Both the position numbers and the translations under genes were made by a program. Below, in pieces: positions 9,848 through 21,602 of a stretch of DNA of 64,000 nt. The notes under the pieces are model-generated. The model was given only the letters and a program-made list of their open reading frames with translations. It had not been told where the DNA came from and searched no databases. The DNA is taken from NCBI GenBank assembly GCA_001599715.1, contig BCHU01000013.1, positions 682,001 through 746,000 of the forward strand, in the 5' to 3' direction. Every line of letters starts with the position of its first letter. The first letter of the stretch is position 1. Source of the DNA: Phaeotremella fagi. Taxonomy: Eukaryota; Basidiomycota; Tremellomycetes; Tremellales; Phaeotremellaceae.

Positions 9848-11814
9848 ATGTCAGAAGAACCTCAAACCAAGCGTCTGAGAACCAGGAGAGCGTGTGATTA
9901 CTGTAGAGAGCACCGAATACGGTGAGTCATGCATGAGTGTGCTCCACTGATCAAGTCAGTTGTGAATTTATCGAGGAAGACGAGGTATGCAAGCACTGTA
10001 AGAGGTACAATATCGTATGCAAAAAGGTCGCAAAAGCACCACCGGTATGACTGCATGTAATGAAATTTTACTGATATCAAGGATAAACGTCAACGAGCGA
10101 TTGCGAGAGATGTTGATCCTTACGATGAACTGGAATCTTTTCAAGGTATTGAGCCTGGATACTTGGGTCCTTCCAATATATCTCAACAAGTCAGAGATCA
10201 TTGTGCGGTCTCATCGGTGACTGCACGTAAAGTCAGAAAATTAGAAGACAAGCTGGATATCTATTACGATGTGTTTGCTGAACACCACGATAGAGGAAGA
10301 TTGGTCGGGCGACCACCTGATATTGGTGAAACTGCTCGAAGGAGGGCAATCGCTGCCGCTACATTCTCAAGAGTGCAGGATAGGTTGATTGAAACTCTGG
10401 GAGGTGAAACGGTTTTGAATGATTGTGAGTGGATTAACGGGGTTTGGCTGATTATAGTGATGTCGACGTGTCAACATTCATTCCTCCCCCTCTTCCCAGC
10501 AGTTTCCGTTCATGAAAGTCTTGGTAGAAGTGACCCAACGGCGGAATTTCAGTAAGCCATTGGAGAAAACAACTATCTGACCCGTTACAGATTCAACTTT
10601 GGAAACTTCCACGTCAACTCAACTCCACCAACTGTTTTACCTCGCGTTTTTCGCTTCATTTATTGCGCAATTCCAGCTTTCAGTAGAAACGTCCCTCTAG
10701 AAATTCGAGAATCGATCCTCAACGCTTTAAACAACACTTTAGACTCGATGGACTTTTCCATGGGAATGGCAAGCTTGGCTAATGTACAAATACACCTCTT
10801 GATGTCCGTTAACGATAGTTTATGGAAAAGAGGTCCAATGGGAAGGGCAGTTTACGCCGCGACACGTATGGCGATGGGACTGGCGTTGCACCGTAGTGTA
10901 TCCACAAGAGCTGTTCCTTTAGCTCAAACGAATCGAAGGAATAGGATATGGGGAGCATGCATCATAGCGGACAGATGGTGAGTCTATGATTGATTCAGCT
11001 AACAATCAGGATGACCCTTCGTCTTGGTCAAATGCCCAGTATCGATCTCACCTATTCTGACGCAGCTTTCCCTTCACATCTCCCTGATCACGTATCGGTC
11101 GATAGTCATGGTCCAGACACGCCCTGTTTCCGTTTCCATTTAGAAATGACAAAGTTGGCAGATCTTTTAGGTCGAGCATGTACGTAAGGAGCATCTTTCG
11201 AAGCTAACGCCAGATCAAATTTCATACACCCCATATGGTTTGAAACGTGTGGACGAATTTGTTCAATTCGTTTGGCAAGTTGATTTCCAAGCGTGGAGAC
11301 AACAAATACCCTTGTCTTGGCCCTATTCCGTTCGTCTTGACACGCCTCAGGCAAGACCTATACTCAACTTGATGACGGTAGCAGTGCTCTATACATTTGT
11401 ACAACCCTTCATCTGGCCAGTACAGCCTATCCCTGATACGATGACCTATCGACCACCAGACGCGTTCCAGGAGGATTTAGAACGATTGTCAAGGGAGTCA
11501 ATCGAGTGGGCGTGTGGTCCTGGAGCGTTCTATCTTGACATTTGGTCGGTATTACTGCATCCCTTTGGTAAGTTCCAGTGTTTGACTTGAGCTGATCGTT
11601 AGTCTGCTGTCTCATCGTTCAAGCGAAAGCTGCCCGTAAAGGTGACTTTACTGCTAGTCTTCTTTTGAACAGAGGAATTGATGTCATTCGCGATTGGGCC
11701 AAGAATGGTGACTCTCCATCTTTTGTCACCTACAAGAGAGACGATATAATTGAAATGGTGGAGTTGTTAAAGACGGACACGGGAATTGAGCCTATGAATT
11801 TGACACTATTTTGA
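9848..11814 (+). CDS. Zn2Cys6 fungal transcription factor
   Basis: A nuclear binuclear-zinc-cluster regulator. Residues about 15-45 spell the cluster with spacing C-x2-C-x6-C-x8-C-x2-C-x6-C: ACDYCREHRIRC, then EVCKHCKRYNIVC, split by an intron inside the second knuckle. A heptad-like stretch RKVRKLEDKLDIYYDVF follows as linker/dimer segment. The middle homology region is visible at RAVYAATRMAMGLALHRS and NRIWGACIIADRWMTLRLGQ, matching the Fungal_trans domain. At least seven exons end at TGA 11812-11814. The arginine-lysine pair usual after the second cysteine is changed to REHRIR. It sits between the permease it probably regulates and a dioxygenase gene whose stop is only 81 bases from its own. 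Confidence 0.88.
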
Positions 11815-11895
11815 AATACAAGTCCATACTGTTGTAAAATTATGTATCCCTAGGTCATGAAATGATACACATACATCAGAAATCTACAATGCTAT

Positions 11896-13209
11896 CTAAG
11901 CAGGAAGGACAATTTTGACACCGAGATACTCTCTCTCAATCATCTTGTTACCGTTCTCGTAAAAGATTCTGTCGTTGGGTGCTGGATCAGTAGAGTGATG
12001 CGAGTCGGCAATTTGAACTTCTCTCCATTGTCTGTTGGTTGGGATAGGGATACCCTTTTCACGAAGTCTCTTGAACTCTCTGTAAGCACCTTGAGAATCG
12101 ATACAACCTTCACGTTTGAGTAAAGGTGATTCGTAAGCTGGTTCCATACGGAGATCACCCTCTGAAGCTTGGAACAAGACGATTGAAAGACGCTCATCGT
12201 TACGTTGGTCTTCTGGTGGGTCAACGACTCTGTGACGGGTAGCACGGAAATGTCCACCTGAAACGACTAAATTGTCAGCGATGAATCAAACCTAAGACTT
12301 ACGCTCAAGAGTTTCACCAATGTTGATAACAAGAGCTCCTGGGTTGTAACTGACATATCTCCATTTCTCATCACGGCCCCAAATTTGAAGGGAAGAGATT
12401 GGAACGGAGAACAACATTGTGGTAGTACCGTAATCACAGTGCCCGTTCATTCTCGTACCTTTAGCACGATCTGAAAGTTCAGCGTCGGCTGGGTAGTACA
12501 AAGCTTGACGGAAGTAACCTTGACCAACTGGACCGTTCTTTGATTGAACGTTGTTCCAGAGATAGTCGTCGTCTAGTTCGAGAACTTTGGAAAGGAGTTT
12601 GAGTAAACGTTTGTTGACTGAGTAGGTAAGGTAGTTGCAGAACTCTAGGATCTCGTCCCAGAATGGGCGAAGACATGTTGGAACTTTGTCCATGGATTCG
12701 AATTGTGGTTGGTAGTAGTTGTAGTGTTCGATACCGTCTGGTGCACCCTTCTCAGTCTATAAGAGTTAGTTCTGTTCATCGATTTAAACTCACCTTCCAA
12801 CCGAAACGTGGCTTCCAACCAGCAAAGGTTCCATTGACGTCTGGATTCCAGTGGAGTCTCTTCTTGTCTTCTTCGGAGATGTTACGGTGGAGGTATTGGG
12901 CGATATCGAATTGTCTGTGAAGCTAATGGTCGTCAATAATGTCTCGCCAAGAGATGACAAAAAGCTCACTTGTTCAAGAGAAACACCGTAATCAGTCAGG
13001 AAGATGAAACCATCGTCTCTGATAGCTGTTCTACAAGTGTCAACGAGTTTTTGGACAACAGCTGGATCAGGACTGTCCAAAAGGGAGAGTTCGATAGTTC
13101 TCAATTGAGCCCAATCGATATCAAGTTTGGAAGTGGATGGGGGTACCCATTTCTCAACGAATGGTTTACCTGGGAGATCAGCGGCGGGTGGGTTGAATGG
13201 AGCGGCCAT
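11896..13209 (-). CDS. 2-oxoglutarate/Fe(II) dioxygenase, isopenicillin-N-synthase-like
   Basis: A soluble oxygenase that should couple oxidation of an unknown substrate to decarboxylation of 2-oxoglutarate. Four exons (13209-12970, 12922-12794, 12756-12303, 12257-11896) encode 394 residues. The N-terminal DIOX_N region includes CRTAIRDDGFIFLTDYGV. The double-stranded helix holds the iron triad: His and Asp in MNGHCDYGTTTMLF and the distal His in RATRHRVV, followed by RLSIVLF, the Arg-x-Ser pair that binds 2-oxoglutarate. All key residues are present. An in-frame ATG at 13254 would add 15 residues; I prefer 13209 because an ATATATATG element near 13271 would leave no room for a leader otherwise. 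The gene lies between the regulator and a Rid gene. Confidence 0.9.
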
Positions 13210-13711
13210 GTTGGAATGTTTGTGGAAGATGTTGTTGAAATAATCCAGAGTCATCTACATGCATCCCACTATATATATGTACAGAGAAATCGTGCACCTC
13301 CTCTCGGGTTCTCGGACAGGCGAGGTTTATCGAAGCCTTTTCAACTTATTCCCCGATTTTCTGGTCAGGGTGTTCAATCGGATTTGGTTTTATGTGGCTG
13401 CAGTAGAATTGTACTAACCAATCTTGGAGAGTGATTGAGTTTTGAGTTACGTTCGTAAGGTACTCGAGGTAGCACGAGGCTAAAGCAAATCAAAATGTAT
13501 TTGAAATCGACTTGCCTGTTCTGATTCGCTGAGTTCCGTGTTATCACTTGGGAACCCGGGGTGAGCTTTTTCCTGAAATCCAGTTTCCAGAGAACCCGAC
13601 TGGCCCTGATATACTTCAGCTTTTAATTACCTCCCTGCCTCTTCTTTCAACATTAACTTACTTCTTCTTTCAACTTCTTCACGACCAAAAAGACAATCCA
13701 AAATAACAGAA
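13210..13711. promoter_or_regulatory. Divergent promoter, dioxygenase and Rid-family gene
   Basis: A run of ATATATATG at about 13271-13279 lies about 65 bases upstream of the dioxygenase ATG. The Rid side is CT-rich (13625-13690), as in other leaders in this window. CGG and CCG half sites occur (for example around 13313 and 13555) but I see no clear paired Zn2Cys6 site. Confidence 0.45.
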
Positions 13712-14209
13712 ATGTCTAAACAAATCATCTCATCAGACAAATACCCTCTCAAACCCCACAACTGTAAGTGATGATCAGTGTTTCAGCTGTGTATGCTTTT
13801 GATCCTTTGAGCTGATCCGGTGCCTCAGCCCCAGCCGTTGTTGTTCCAGGTCTCGTCTTCGCCTCTGGTCAAGTCGGTCTTGGTGACATCGAAACTGCCA
13901 CCGTAAGTCAATCTTGACAATTGTTGTTGACCTTACAGAAACAATCCGTCGCTGCCCTCAAAGACGTCCTCGAACTCTCAGGTTCATCCCTCGAGAAAGT
14001 CGTTAAATTCAACATCTACCTCACTGACATGGACGACATGCTCAAGATGAACGAAGTTATCGTCTCTGTGAGTTCTCGTTGTTGAAACATTGCTGATAAA
14101 GTAGCTCCTCCCAGCCGGTCCAAAACCAGCTCGTACTTGTATCCAAGCTGGTAAACTCCCAGGTGGTCCAACTGCCCGTATCGAAATTGAGGCCATTGCC
14201 CAAGTTTAG
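13712..14209 (+). CDS. Rid/YjgF/UK114 family enamine-imine deaminase
   Basis: Rid proteins hydrolyse reactive enamine/imine intermediates released by PLP enzymes and similar reactions; fungal relatives include Hmf1 and Mmf1. Four exons (13712-13763, 13829-13902, 13939-14067, 14105-14209) give 119 residues, the usual length. Family marks are FASGQVGLGDIETAT, VVKFNIYLTDMDDMLKMNEV and, near the end, PARTCIQAGKLPGGPTARIEIEAIA. The active-site Arg (in PART) is present. No mitochondrial leader is seen, so it is probably cytosolic. Its place among oxidative enzymes, a permease and a regulator suggests it clears an imine made by that pathway, as is known for Rid proteins sitting in catabolic clusters; the link is inference. 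Confidence 0.92.
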
Positions 14210-14398
14210 ACAGTTTAGACCATAGCTTATACATAACTTCATGCATAGATTTCGATTCGGATTGATATATTTTCTCTTTTGCACTGGTCAGCAGAATATT
14301 ATTATGACATTTCTTAGGCAGCGAGCAAGATTTCAATTGTCAATTTCATAAAGCAGACGGTGTATCGCGATAACTCAGGGGATCATATAAAACTAACC

Positions 14399-15669
14399 TT
14401 AGAGGTCAAACTTCTCTCCAATCATCTCCTCCGACATGCTCCACATTTTATCTTCGAGTACCTGTAGGTCAGCATTGTAGAGTTCGAAGAGACATACAAC
14501 TCCCTTGGCCCATTCAGCAACATCTTCTGGAGCGAACCTTCCATCTGAAGCTAGATAACCGCCGTTGGCGTCTGACGTCAGCTGTGTAAGGTATTCAAGC
14601 TCACCTGGAAGAATACTTGAATCAAAGGCGGCGACGAGATAGCTGTATGATCAGGAAAGAACAAGCATTTACTCACGATCTGGTACCCATCTCAAGATCC
14701 AGTAATCCATCACCCCTTGATCCATCCTCTTTGACGAAACCTAACACACATCAGTGACCCGCAAATTTCCAATGACTAACCCATTTTAAGTTTAGTTTCA
14801 TCAGACAAATGTCTATTGAGTTTGGAAGCGATCCCTTTACGTCAGTCGAGAAAAATTGATAACTCACATCCTGGACTGAGACTGATAGCATCAATCTTTC
14901 CATGAGACTTTCGAGCGAGAGCAGCCGCAAACAAATGATTGAGGATTTTACTCTCAGGATAGATTTTACCGTATGTTTCTTCCTTTTGATAGTTTGGATC
15001 ATCCCAAGGGTAGCCTGTACACATCTTATGAGCACCTGAACCAACAACCACAATTCGAGGTGGAGATGTTGCACTGAACATCTTAGGTAAGAGTAACCTT
15101 AAGAAGTCAGTCTTTGCTACCAAATCAAAACTCACTTTGTGAACAGGAACGGTCCAACATGATTAGTAGCGATGTGGATTTCGATTCCTTCTGGTGAACG
15201 TGATTTTGGAGCCGCAGCTACACCTGCATTGTGAACAAGGACCTAATATCAGCTTCGAACGCTTCTGTCTGACCTTACATCAATGATCTCCTCGTAAGCA
15301 TTGACTTCAGCAGCAGCACGACGAACATCCTCCAAAGAGCTGATGTCAAGGATTAATGATCGAAGCGGAGCTTCTGGAGTCTCTTTTCGAATAGCAGCAA
15401 AAGATTCGTCGATCCTGAAGTCAGCTACTTTAGCATTGCTTCAACCTACTTTGATTGAGATCTGGCGGTAAGGATGACCAACTTTGGAGAATGCTTGACG
15501 ATGATGTTGACGAATTCGACACCGATTCCACCCAAAGTTCCACCGGTGACGAGAACTGTTCAATCAGTATGTGTGTTGAATATCGTCGCATACCAGTCTT
15601 TCCCTTGATATTGGATGATAACGCTTGAGCGATCTCTTTAGCTGAACTCATTTTGCTGAGGATGGACAT
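14399..15669 (-). CDS. Short-chain dehydrogenase/reductase 1 (retinol-dehydrogenase-like)
   Basis: NAD(P)-dependent oxidoreductase of about 330 residues. The Rossmann cofactor motif TGGTLGGIGVEFV is near residue 30, the structural motif HNAGVAAAP follows, the catalytic Ser lies in VVVGSGAHKM, and the Tyr-x-x-x-Lys pair is in YPESKILNHLFAAAL. Several introns interrupt it and the C-terminal exons end with MSEEMIGEKFDL. The start at 15669 (MSILSK) and one six codons later are both possible. It converges on the Rid gene with under 200 bases between the stops. Substrate unknown; the extended C-terminus resembles the WW-domain-oxidoreductase/retinol-dehydrogenase type of SDR. Confidence 0.88.
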
Positions 15670-16865
15670 TGTTGTTGGAGTTGAAGATGATATGCTGTGC
15701 CTTAAATACCAAACGTTTTATGGTAATACCGAGGCCGAGGCTTGTTATGCTGATTAAGTTTGTCGGCCTAAAATGGAGCTCCATTCGGTGACAAGTATGA
15801 CAAGTCTATGTTCAATGCTGATCCTTGCTCTGTATCCTCATGTGCATCACCCCATTCCACTACCTCTACGTCAGCTGCTAGGTCGGACCCCAGCGTTTCA
15901 AGCTTCTTCGGTCTTGCGATTGATACTAAAGTGACTACGGGTCCGCTCACCCACTTGGATATTATCATCTTAAAACCTTGTGTTTAGTGTGCTAACAGGG
16001 GCCTTTCACAAAAGCGATTTGAATGAGTCGGATAAACTTTGGAGCTTTACCATCAGTGAATGCGATTCCGATCTCTGATTTCTGTCTTCAACGGGAAGCG
16101 TTTTTCACACTTTCCGAGCAAAGAACAAACCCTCAGCCGCTGCATAAGAGGTGTTCAAGAATTTGCAGATAGCATCACAAAATGAGGATTCAGATTCAAA
16201 GCTATGTACAATAGAAGATTGATGGTCAAGTAGAAGATCTGGTCAAAAGCACAACAAGGAAGGGGGAAAAGGTTCTTCGTTGACAGCAAGTGGATTTTAG
16301 AACTTGTCCGAATGACAATTTAAAGTTTCCCAAGATTAGATCAATCAAAACTCTGTTTTAAATCAAGGGAAATGGGTATGATGGAAAGGAGACGTTTCAG
16401 AAGCTATCGGCGTAACACAGCATGTTGTTTCACGAACCGAACTCGACCAATCTTTCGACGGCAAGGAGACGTTTCAGAAGCTGCACAACATGTTGTTACG
16501 CGAACCGAATTGGAAAAAATCTTTCGATCGAGTATTGATATAACAATCTTGCAAATATGTTTTTCGAATTCAATTGTGTGAAATAGTGATTCTCATGCTG
16601 AAGTGGAGAATCATAGATTGCAGTGTTTGTAAATGAGGATTCAAATCGAAACCAAATTGATAACATACAACAGAGACTTAGTTCGGAGCGCTGCCTTCAG
16701 ATCTGGTTGATTGTCTCTAAATGTGTCCTGTGCTTTGGAGAGCGGAGAGACAAAGGTGTCACAAACGCCCAAGACGCCTTACGACTTTATGAGAGAAATC
16801 TATGCATACAGTACAACCGGGACCAGCAATGACTCTGACATGAAATGTCCAACTGACACGTAGAA
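15670..16865. other. 1.2-kb gene-poor stretch with degenerate repeats
   Basis: No intact gene. A 66-codon open frame on the minus strand (15768-15968) has no recognisable motif. Two short segments with AAATGAGGATTCA occur near 16180 and 16631, and a 77-nt tandem repeat lies at 16387-16540. The composition and repeats suggest decayed sequence, perhaps a relic gene. Confidence 0.45.
16387..16540 (+). repeat. Two-copy 77-nt tandem repeat
   Basis: The segment AGGAGACGTTTCAGAAGCT occurs at 16387 and again at 16464, and similarity continues through CATGTTGTT, CGAACCGAA and AATCTTTCGA. Read in the frame of GGAGACGTTTCAGAA, each copy could encode GDVSEA, then QHVV(S/T)RTEL(D/E). Because 77 is not a multiple of three, the two copies lie in different frames. 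Confidence 0.7.
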
Positions 16866-18154
16866 CTAAAAAGCGAACCTTTCTCTCAAACTAGCAGCGG
16901 TGTCCCTCATGGTCTCATCCAACGTTCTGTACGAGATACCTAGGATGTTGACGGCTTTTGAACCATCGACGAAATTTGATTTAGCTGCAAGTGATTCTTT
17001 GAGACCTGGTGTTGTGTCTCCTATTGGTACGTTGACCAAGTCAGGGAATTCACGGTTAAGCACCTGGATCCAACGTTAGTTGGTATCCCTTTGGTTGGAA
17101 TGTCTACTTACAACACAAACATCGTTTCCACTGTAAGGACCGTTGGAGGCGATGAATCTCTCACCACCAGCAGCTGGGACTGTCATTGCTTTCACGTGTG
17201 CATCGGCGACATCACGAACGTCGACAAAGTTTGATCCACTTTCTGGAAGATCGGATTGCTTCATTTTACCAGCAACGTAAGGGTAGATTCGGTCTAGATG
17301 TTAGCTAGATACCTTTGACGATCTGACTCACTTCCAACAGAGTGATTAAGTTTCTTGGGGTCATCACATTGATGAATGATTGGTCCGTAAACCATTGGAG
17401 GGTGAATGGAAACACCATCGAATGGTGGGTTTTCGTCATCGAAGTAGGCCCAGAATGCTTTTTCTGCCAAAGTTTTACTCGCTACCTTGTCAGCTTTGAT
17501 CGATTACCTCGACCTACCTCTATACTTGGAATCACCTGGAGCAGCTGTACCCATAGCTTCACAGATCTTCAAGTCAACCTTGTTCCAATCCTTTTCAGTG
17601 TAGTGCGTTGGTGGACCACCTGGTCCGTTGATGCTTCCACTTGATGCCATGTAGACGACACGTTTGACGGTTGGCCTAAAAGATTAGCAAGGAGTAGTAC
17701 TACTTGACTTACGCATTTTTTCTAACACTTTTCAAAACTCCAACGGTACCTCTAACAGCTGGAATAGCGACATCATCCAAATGTTCAACAACAAAAGTGA
17801 CTGGACTAGCGACGTGGGCAACTCCGTCTACTCCCTTGACAGCTTCGTCAAAAGCACCGTCCTGTTTGGTCAGCTTCAGGTTCGTTTGTTCAACCCACAA
17901 CTGCAATGTCTTTCACGATGACATAGTCGAAATTTCCTTTCAAGTCCTTGAAAAGGTTTACCAAGTACTCCCCCTTGACGCTGTCTCTTACAGTACCTCT
18001 GACATTGTATCCTTGTTCCAAGTACTCTCGAGTGATATGACTTTCTCCAAGTCAGTTCGAGACTTCAACCAGAGAGTGACACCACTTACGCAGCGATATA
18101 GCCAGATGCACCAGTGACGAGAATGGTTGAACCAGGTTTTAAAACAGCGGGCAT
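16866..18154 (-). CDS. NAD(P)-dependent dihydroflavonol-4-reductase/Gre2-like reductase
   Basis: Extended-SDR carbonyl or aldehyde reductase of about 340 residues. The N-terminus has the cofactor loop TILVTGASGYIAAH, then YNVRGTVRDSVKGEYL. GVDGVAHVASPVTF and VVYMASSGSINGP (catalytic Ser region) follow, then GPIIHQ and DVRDVADAHVKAM, which are characteristic of the DFR/cinnamoyl-CoA reductase/methylglyoxal reductase group. The catalytic Tyr-x-x-x-Lys is expected in the exon near 17500, where splicing is harder to read. One intron (donor GTTGTG near 17916) has a weak donor but restores the frame exactly. It ends at the TAG at 16866-16868 and is divergent from the sugar transporter. Confidence 0.85.
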
Positions 18155-18581
18155 AGTGGATGAAGGACAAGGACGATTGAAGATTGTTGAATTCCAGAAT
18201 GTCAAATTCCAGTTCCAATTAATCTTGGAATTCCTTTTCGCGTTTACTTGTACTCATTCGATTTTACCAGAGAAACCGAACCAGATAATAACTCTGATAG
18301 GTTGGAACGTTAAAAACACCCGTTAAAAACCGATTTCCATTGGTTTAGTTGTTGACAATTGGCCCGAGATTTATTCGGTGCCCTCGTTTCGGGAATTCGC
18401 TCCTCGAAAATATGATATCAATTCAGTCCCGAGGATGACCTGAGACTGCTCAATCACTGGATCTCTACATCTTCTCCACACCGAGATAAGCTCGATAATG
18501 GATATATAACCTTGTATCTTTCTTCGTTCATACCAATTCCCCATCCTCTTCTTCCTCAATTATCTGAAACCTTTATCCACG
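18155..18581. promoter_or_regulatory. Divergent promoter, reductase and sugar transporter
   Basis: A TATATAA box at 18503-18509 lies about 75 bases upstream of the transporter ATG and is followed by a CT-rich leader. No coding signal. Confidence 0.55.
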
Positions 18582-20282
18582 ATGGTCGTTGCCAAGATCG
18601 CCCCTACTTTTCAACAAAACTGGAAGGATGTTTCTCCTTACCTCATCTTCTGTATCCTCGTCTTCTCAGCAGGTGATTTGATGTTTGGTCTCGATGCCTC
18701 ACTCTTTGGTTCCCTCCAAGCTCTTCCTTCATGGTTGAACACTTTCGGTTCAGAGAACCCAGCAGATGCTAACCTTACACCTGTTCTTCCAACTCTCAGA
18801 AAATCAATCATGAACTCAAGTAAGTTTGTAATGTACTGGAAATGTTCAAAATACTGACCGTTTCTAGTTGTCTACGTTGGTCGTCTTGTTGGTGTCATAG
18901 CTTTCGAACCATTCGCAGAAAGATTCGGATTCAAGAAACTTCTCATCCTCATCTCATCTCTCCAATGTGTCGCTGTTATCCTTCAGTTGAGTGCAACCGA
19001 ATGGATTCAATTGTAAGTTGTAAATACTAGAGTGTAACTGACAGATCAGTACCGTCGGTCGTGTTCTTGCCTACGTTACCATTGGTTTAATCGAAGCCTG
19101 TATCCCATCTTACTCTGCTGAAATCGCTCCATCAGGTCTCAGAGGTTTCTTCTCTGGTCTTTTCGTCCCAATCCAAACTGCATCATCAGTGTGGGCCAGT
19201 GGAATGTGTGTCGCTTATTCAACTGAAACTCAAAAAGTTGGATGGATGGTTCCCTGCGGTGTTCAATTGATTCCAGCTGTCATCACTTTGTCTTTAGTCT
19301 GGTTCACAGTTGAATCACCTAGATGGCTCGTTCAACACGGTAAACCAGAAGAAGCTGCTGTCGCCCTCCGCAGACTTCGTAACAAAGAGTACTCAGAATC
19401 TGGTTACGTCGAATCAGAAATTCAAATTATCGGTGACGCCATCGAAGCTGATAAACAAGTCAATGGTGGTCGTTGGATCGATCTGTTCTCTGGTTCCATG
19501 TGGAGAAGAACAGTTTACGCTGCTGTCATGTTCACTGTTTACGAAGCTGGTGGAAATCAATTCTACAACTCCTACGGTCCTTCTTTCTTCGTTGCCAGTG
19601 GTCTAGGTTCAAAATCATTCACTTACGCCGTCATCGTCCAACTCGCAGGTGCCCTCGGTGCTCTCATGACCATCTTGATCACTGATAAAGTCGGTCGTCG
19701 TCCACTCTGTATCTTTGGTTCTGCCCTCCTCGTTGTCTGGGTTACTGTTATCGGTGCCCTCGGTTCAGCTCCAGACATCACTACCAACACAGTCAACCAA
19801 AACGCCGTCGTCGCCTCCTTCGTTCTACTCATTTGGTCGACCAAACTCGCCTTCGCCACTCACTCTTTCATCGTCACCATCGAAATGGGTGGTGTCAGAA
19901 TGAGAAAGAAGCTCATGTTCGTCGGTGCCCTCTTCGATGTCCTCTCATCCTTCGCTACCGCCTTCGCGTCTCCATATGTAGTAGCAGTCATTGGTGCGAA
20001 AATCGGTTACGTCTTCACTTTCATCTCAGGTGGTGGTTTGATCTTCGCCATTTTCTTCCTTCCAGAGCTCGGTGGAGTGAGTGTTTTCACTTCGAGTTGT
20101 TGCTTCCATACTGACAATCCCCCTAGCGTACCCTTGAAGAAGTCGATGAACTCTTTGAACAACCCAGATTCAGATGGGGTTGGCAATTCAAGAACGCCAA
20201 AGTTACTCAAATGCGAGTCACTGAGAATCAAATCGAACACAAAGTTGACGAAGTCGTTCTCGATTCTGAAGAGAAGATTTAG
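18582..20282 (+). CDS. MFS sugar transporter
   Basis: A 12-helix hexose/disaccharide-type transporter. Exons 18582-18819, 18868-19012, 19050-20076 and 20127-20282 encode 521 residues, the usual length. Marks include GLIEACIPSYSAEIAPSGLRG (the PETPR/PSGLRG region), the central VESPRWLVQHGKPEEA, TDKVGRRPLCIFGSALL and a cytosolic tail beginning RTLEEVDELFE. The normal quinone/sugar-binding QLxxG of hexose carriers reads here as GGNQFYNSYGP. Similar proteins are annotated as lactose permease or alpha-glucoside carriers; the substrate is not decidable here. The divergent reductase may share its control. Confidence 0.9.
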
Positions 20283-20869
20283 GTTATTGCATTTTCACAT
20301 TTTAAATTTCCATAGATGCTTATTAAGTTAGGGCTAAAGAGGGTTACAAGTTGTTCTGGTTGTACTGTTTTGAGTTTTGTTTGAGTATCAGAACGACATG
20401 CATGGATTGCTCAAGATTTGGTTGGATTTTTTAGTGGTACTCAGGCAATGTTTCACCATTGACAAAGGCTTTTTGGATTCCCTTTGAAGTTCGTGTAGAA
20501 CATCTATGGGGGAGAAGAGTATATTGTATAGTGTATGAATACCTTGATTAGAGTGACAAAATTGTCAAGGTTTGGTCAACTGAGGTTGGATTTGATATGG
20601 CAACCATCATTGTCCGTATTGAAAATGGATGTACATCTCACCAAAGTCACCCCATCTACTGTAAAAGTACAGGATACCCACTTACGCTATATATGTATAT
20701 ACAATGCTGATATCACAACCTAATCATTCATCATTCCATAATGTCAATCATTCAATCGCACATCAAAAGCCGTTATTTGCTGTCGTCAAATCTCTCGTTG
20801 GGTCTCTTCTCTTGAAGTCCTCATCTCCTCTCTAATCGTCCAGATTAGTACAGCAAACATAACGAATCC
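20283..20869. other. Convergent 3' flanks, no gene seen
   Basis: Lies between the stops of the transporter (plus) and BTB3 (minus). Contains an AT-rich TATATATGTATATA run at about 20688; no supported coding region. Confidence 0.45.
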
Positions 20870-21602
20870 TCACTCACCATCAGTCGAAACAGGAACAAAA
20901 TCGTCACCACAACTTTCCCATGTAGCGGCTCTCAACGGTCTACCACCAATCTCTGAACTTCTCTCCTTCTTCCCCATAAGTCGATAAAGACCCATCAAAT
21001 AAGGTAAACTACATTTGGAAGCCATAGCAAAAGGTAAACCAGAGATACAAATCTTCCCTTCGTTAGGATCATTACCGAAAGCTTTGATAGCAGCTTTAGC
21101 TAAAGGTAATAAATTGTTTTTGGAAGCCACACAGAAAATATCCCATGGTGCACTGGAAACCACATGATTCAATCGGTAGACAACACGTTCCTTGACGATA
21201 GCTGTGGAGAACATTTCACAGAGATCTAAGATGTTTCGATAGGTTCTCCAATCTTTTTCGGGGATTTGGGGTTGATCCATGAAATCTAACCATGTTTCGA
21301 TGTCTGTCGATTGGGCTCTTATTGGGATAGGGTTTTTTTGGGTTGATGAGAAATCGTCTTCGCCGATACCTGGTGTTGAGAACATGTCACGGAAGACTTG
21401 GCTAGATGGGTGGGGATTTTATTGATGATAGAATGTGGAGGTTGAACGATAGATCAGAATTTTGATGATTACTCACGAGAAGATTTACTCACCTTGAGGC
21501 TTTCAGAATAAACGAATCAACTTTAAAGATGACATTATCACTACTGATAAGTTGGATATCGGCCGAATCTTTACAGTAGCGGTTATGAATGGAGGTTGAC
21601 AT
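20870..21602 (-). CDS. BTB/POZ-domain protein 3
   Basis: Exons 21602-21496 and 21401-20870 encode 212 residues: a BTB core (ADIQLISSDNVIFKVDSFILKAS, then SQVFRDMF) and a tail with WLDFMDQ, TYRNILDLCEMFST, ERVVYRLNHVV, APWDIFCVASKNNLLPLAKAAI. It is the nearest relative of the BTB2 protein at 6585-7257. The intron is at the same phase and place but is 94 nt rather than 34. The last codons read GATG-GTGAGT, so a further intron is possible that would replace the final two residues; the effect is small. No additional domain is attached, so function is unknown. Confidence 0.78.

Noticed and set aside
15768..15968. Minus-strand open frame of 66 codons that faintly resembles a dehydrogenase fragment
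   Set aside because: No cofactor motif, no splice partners and no clear homology by eye.
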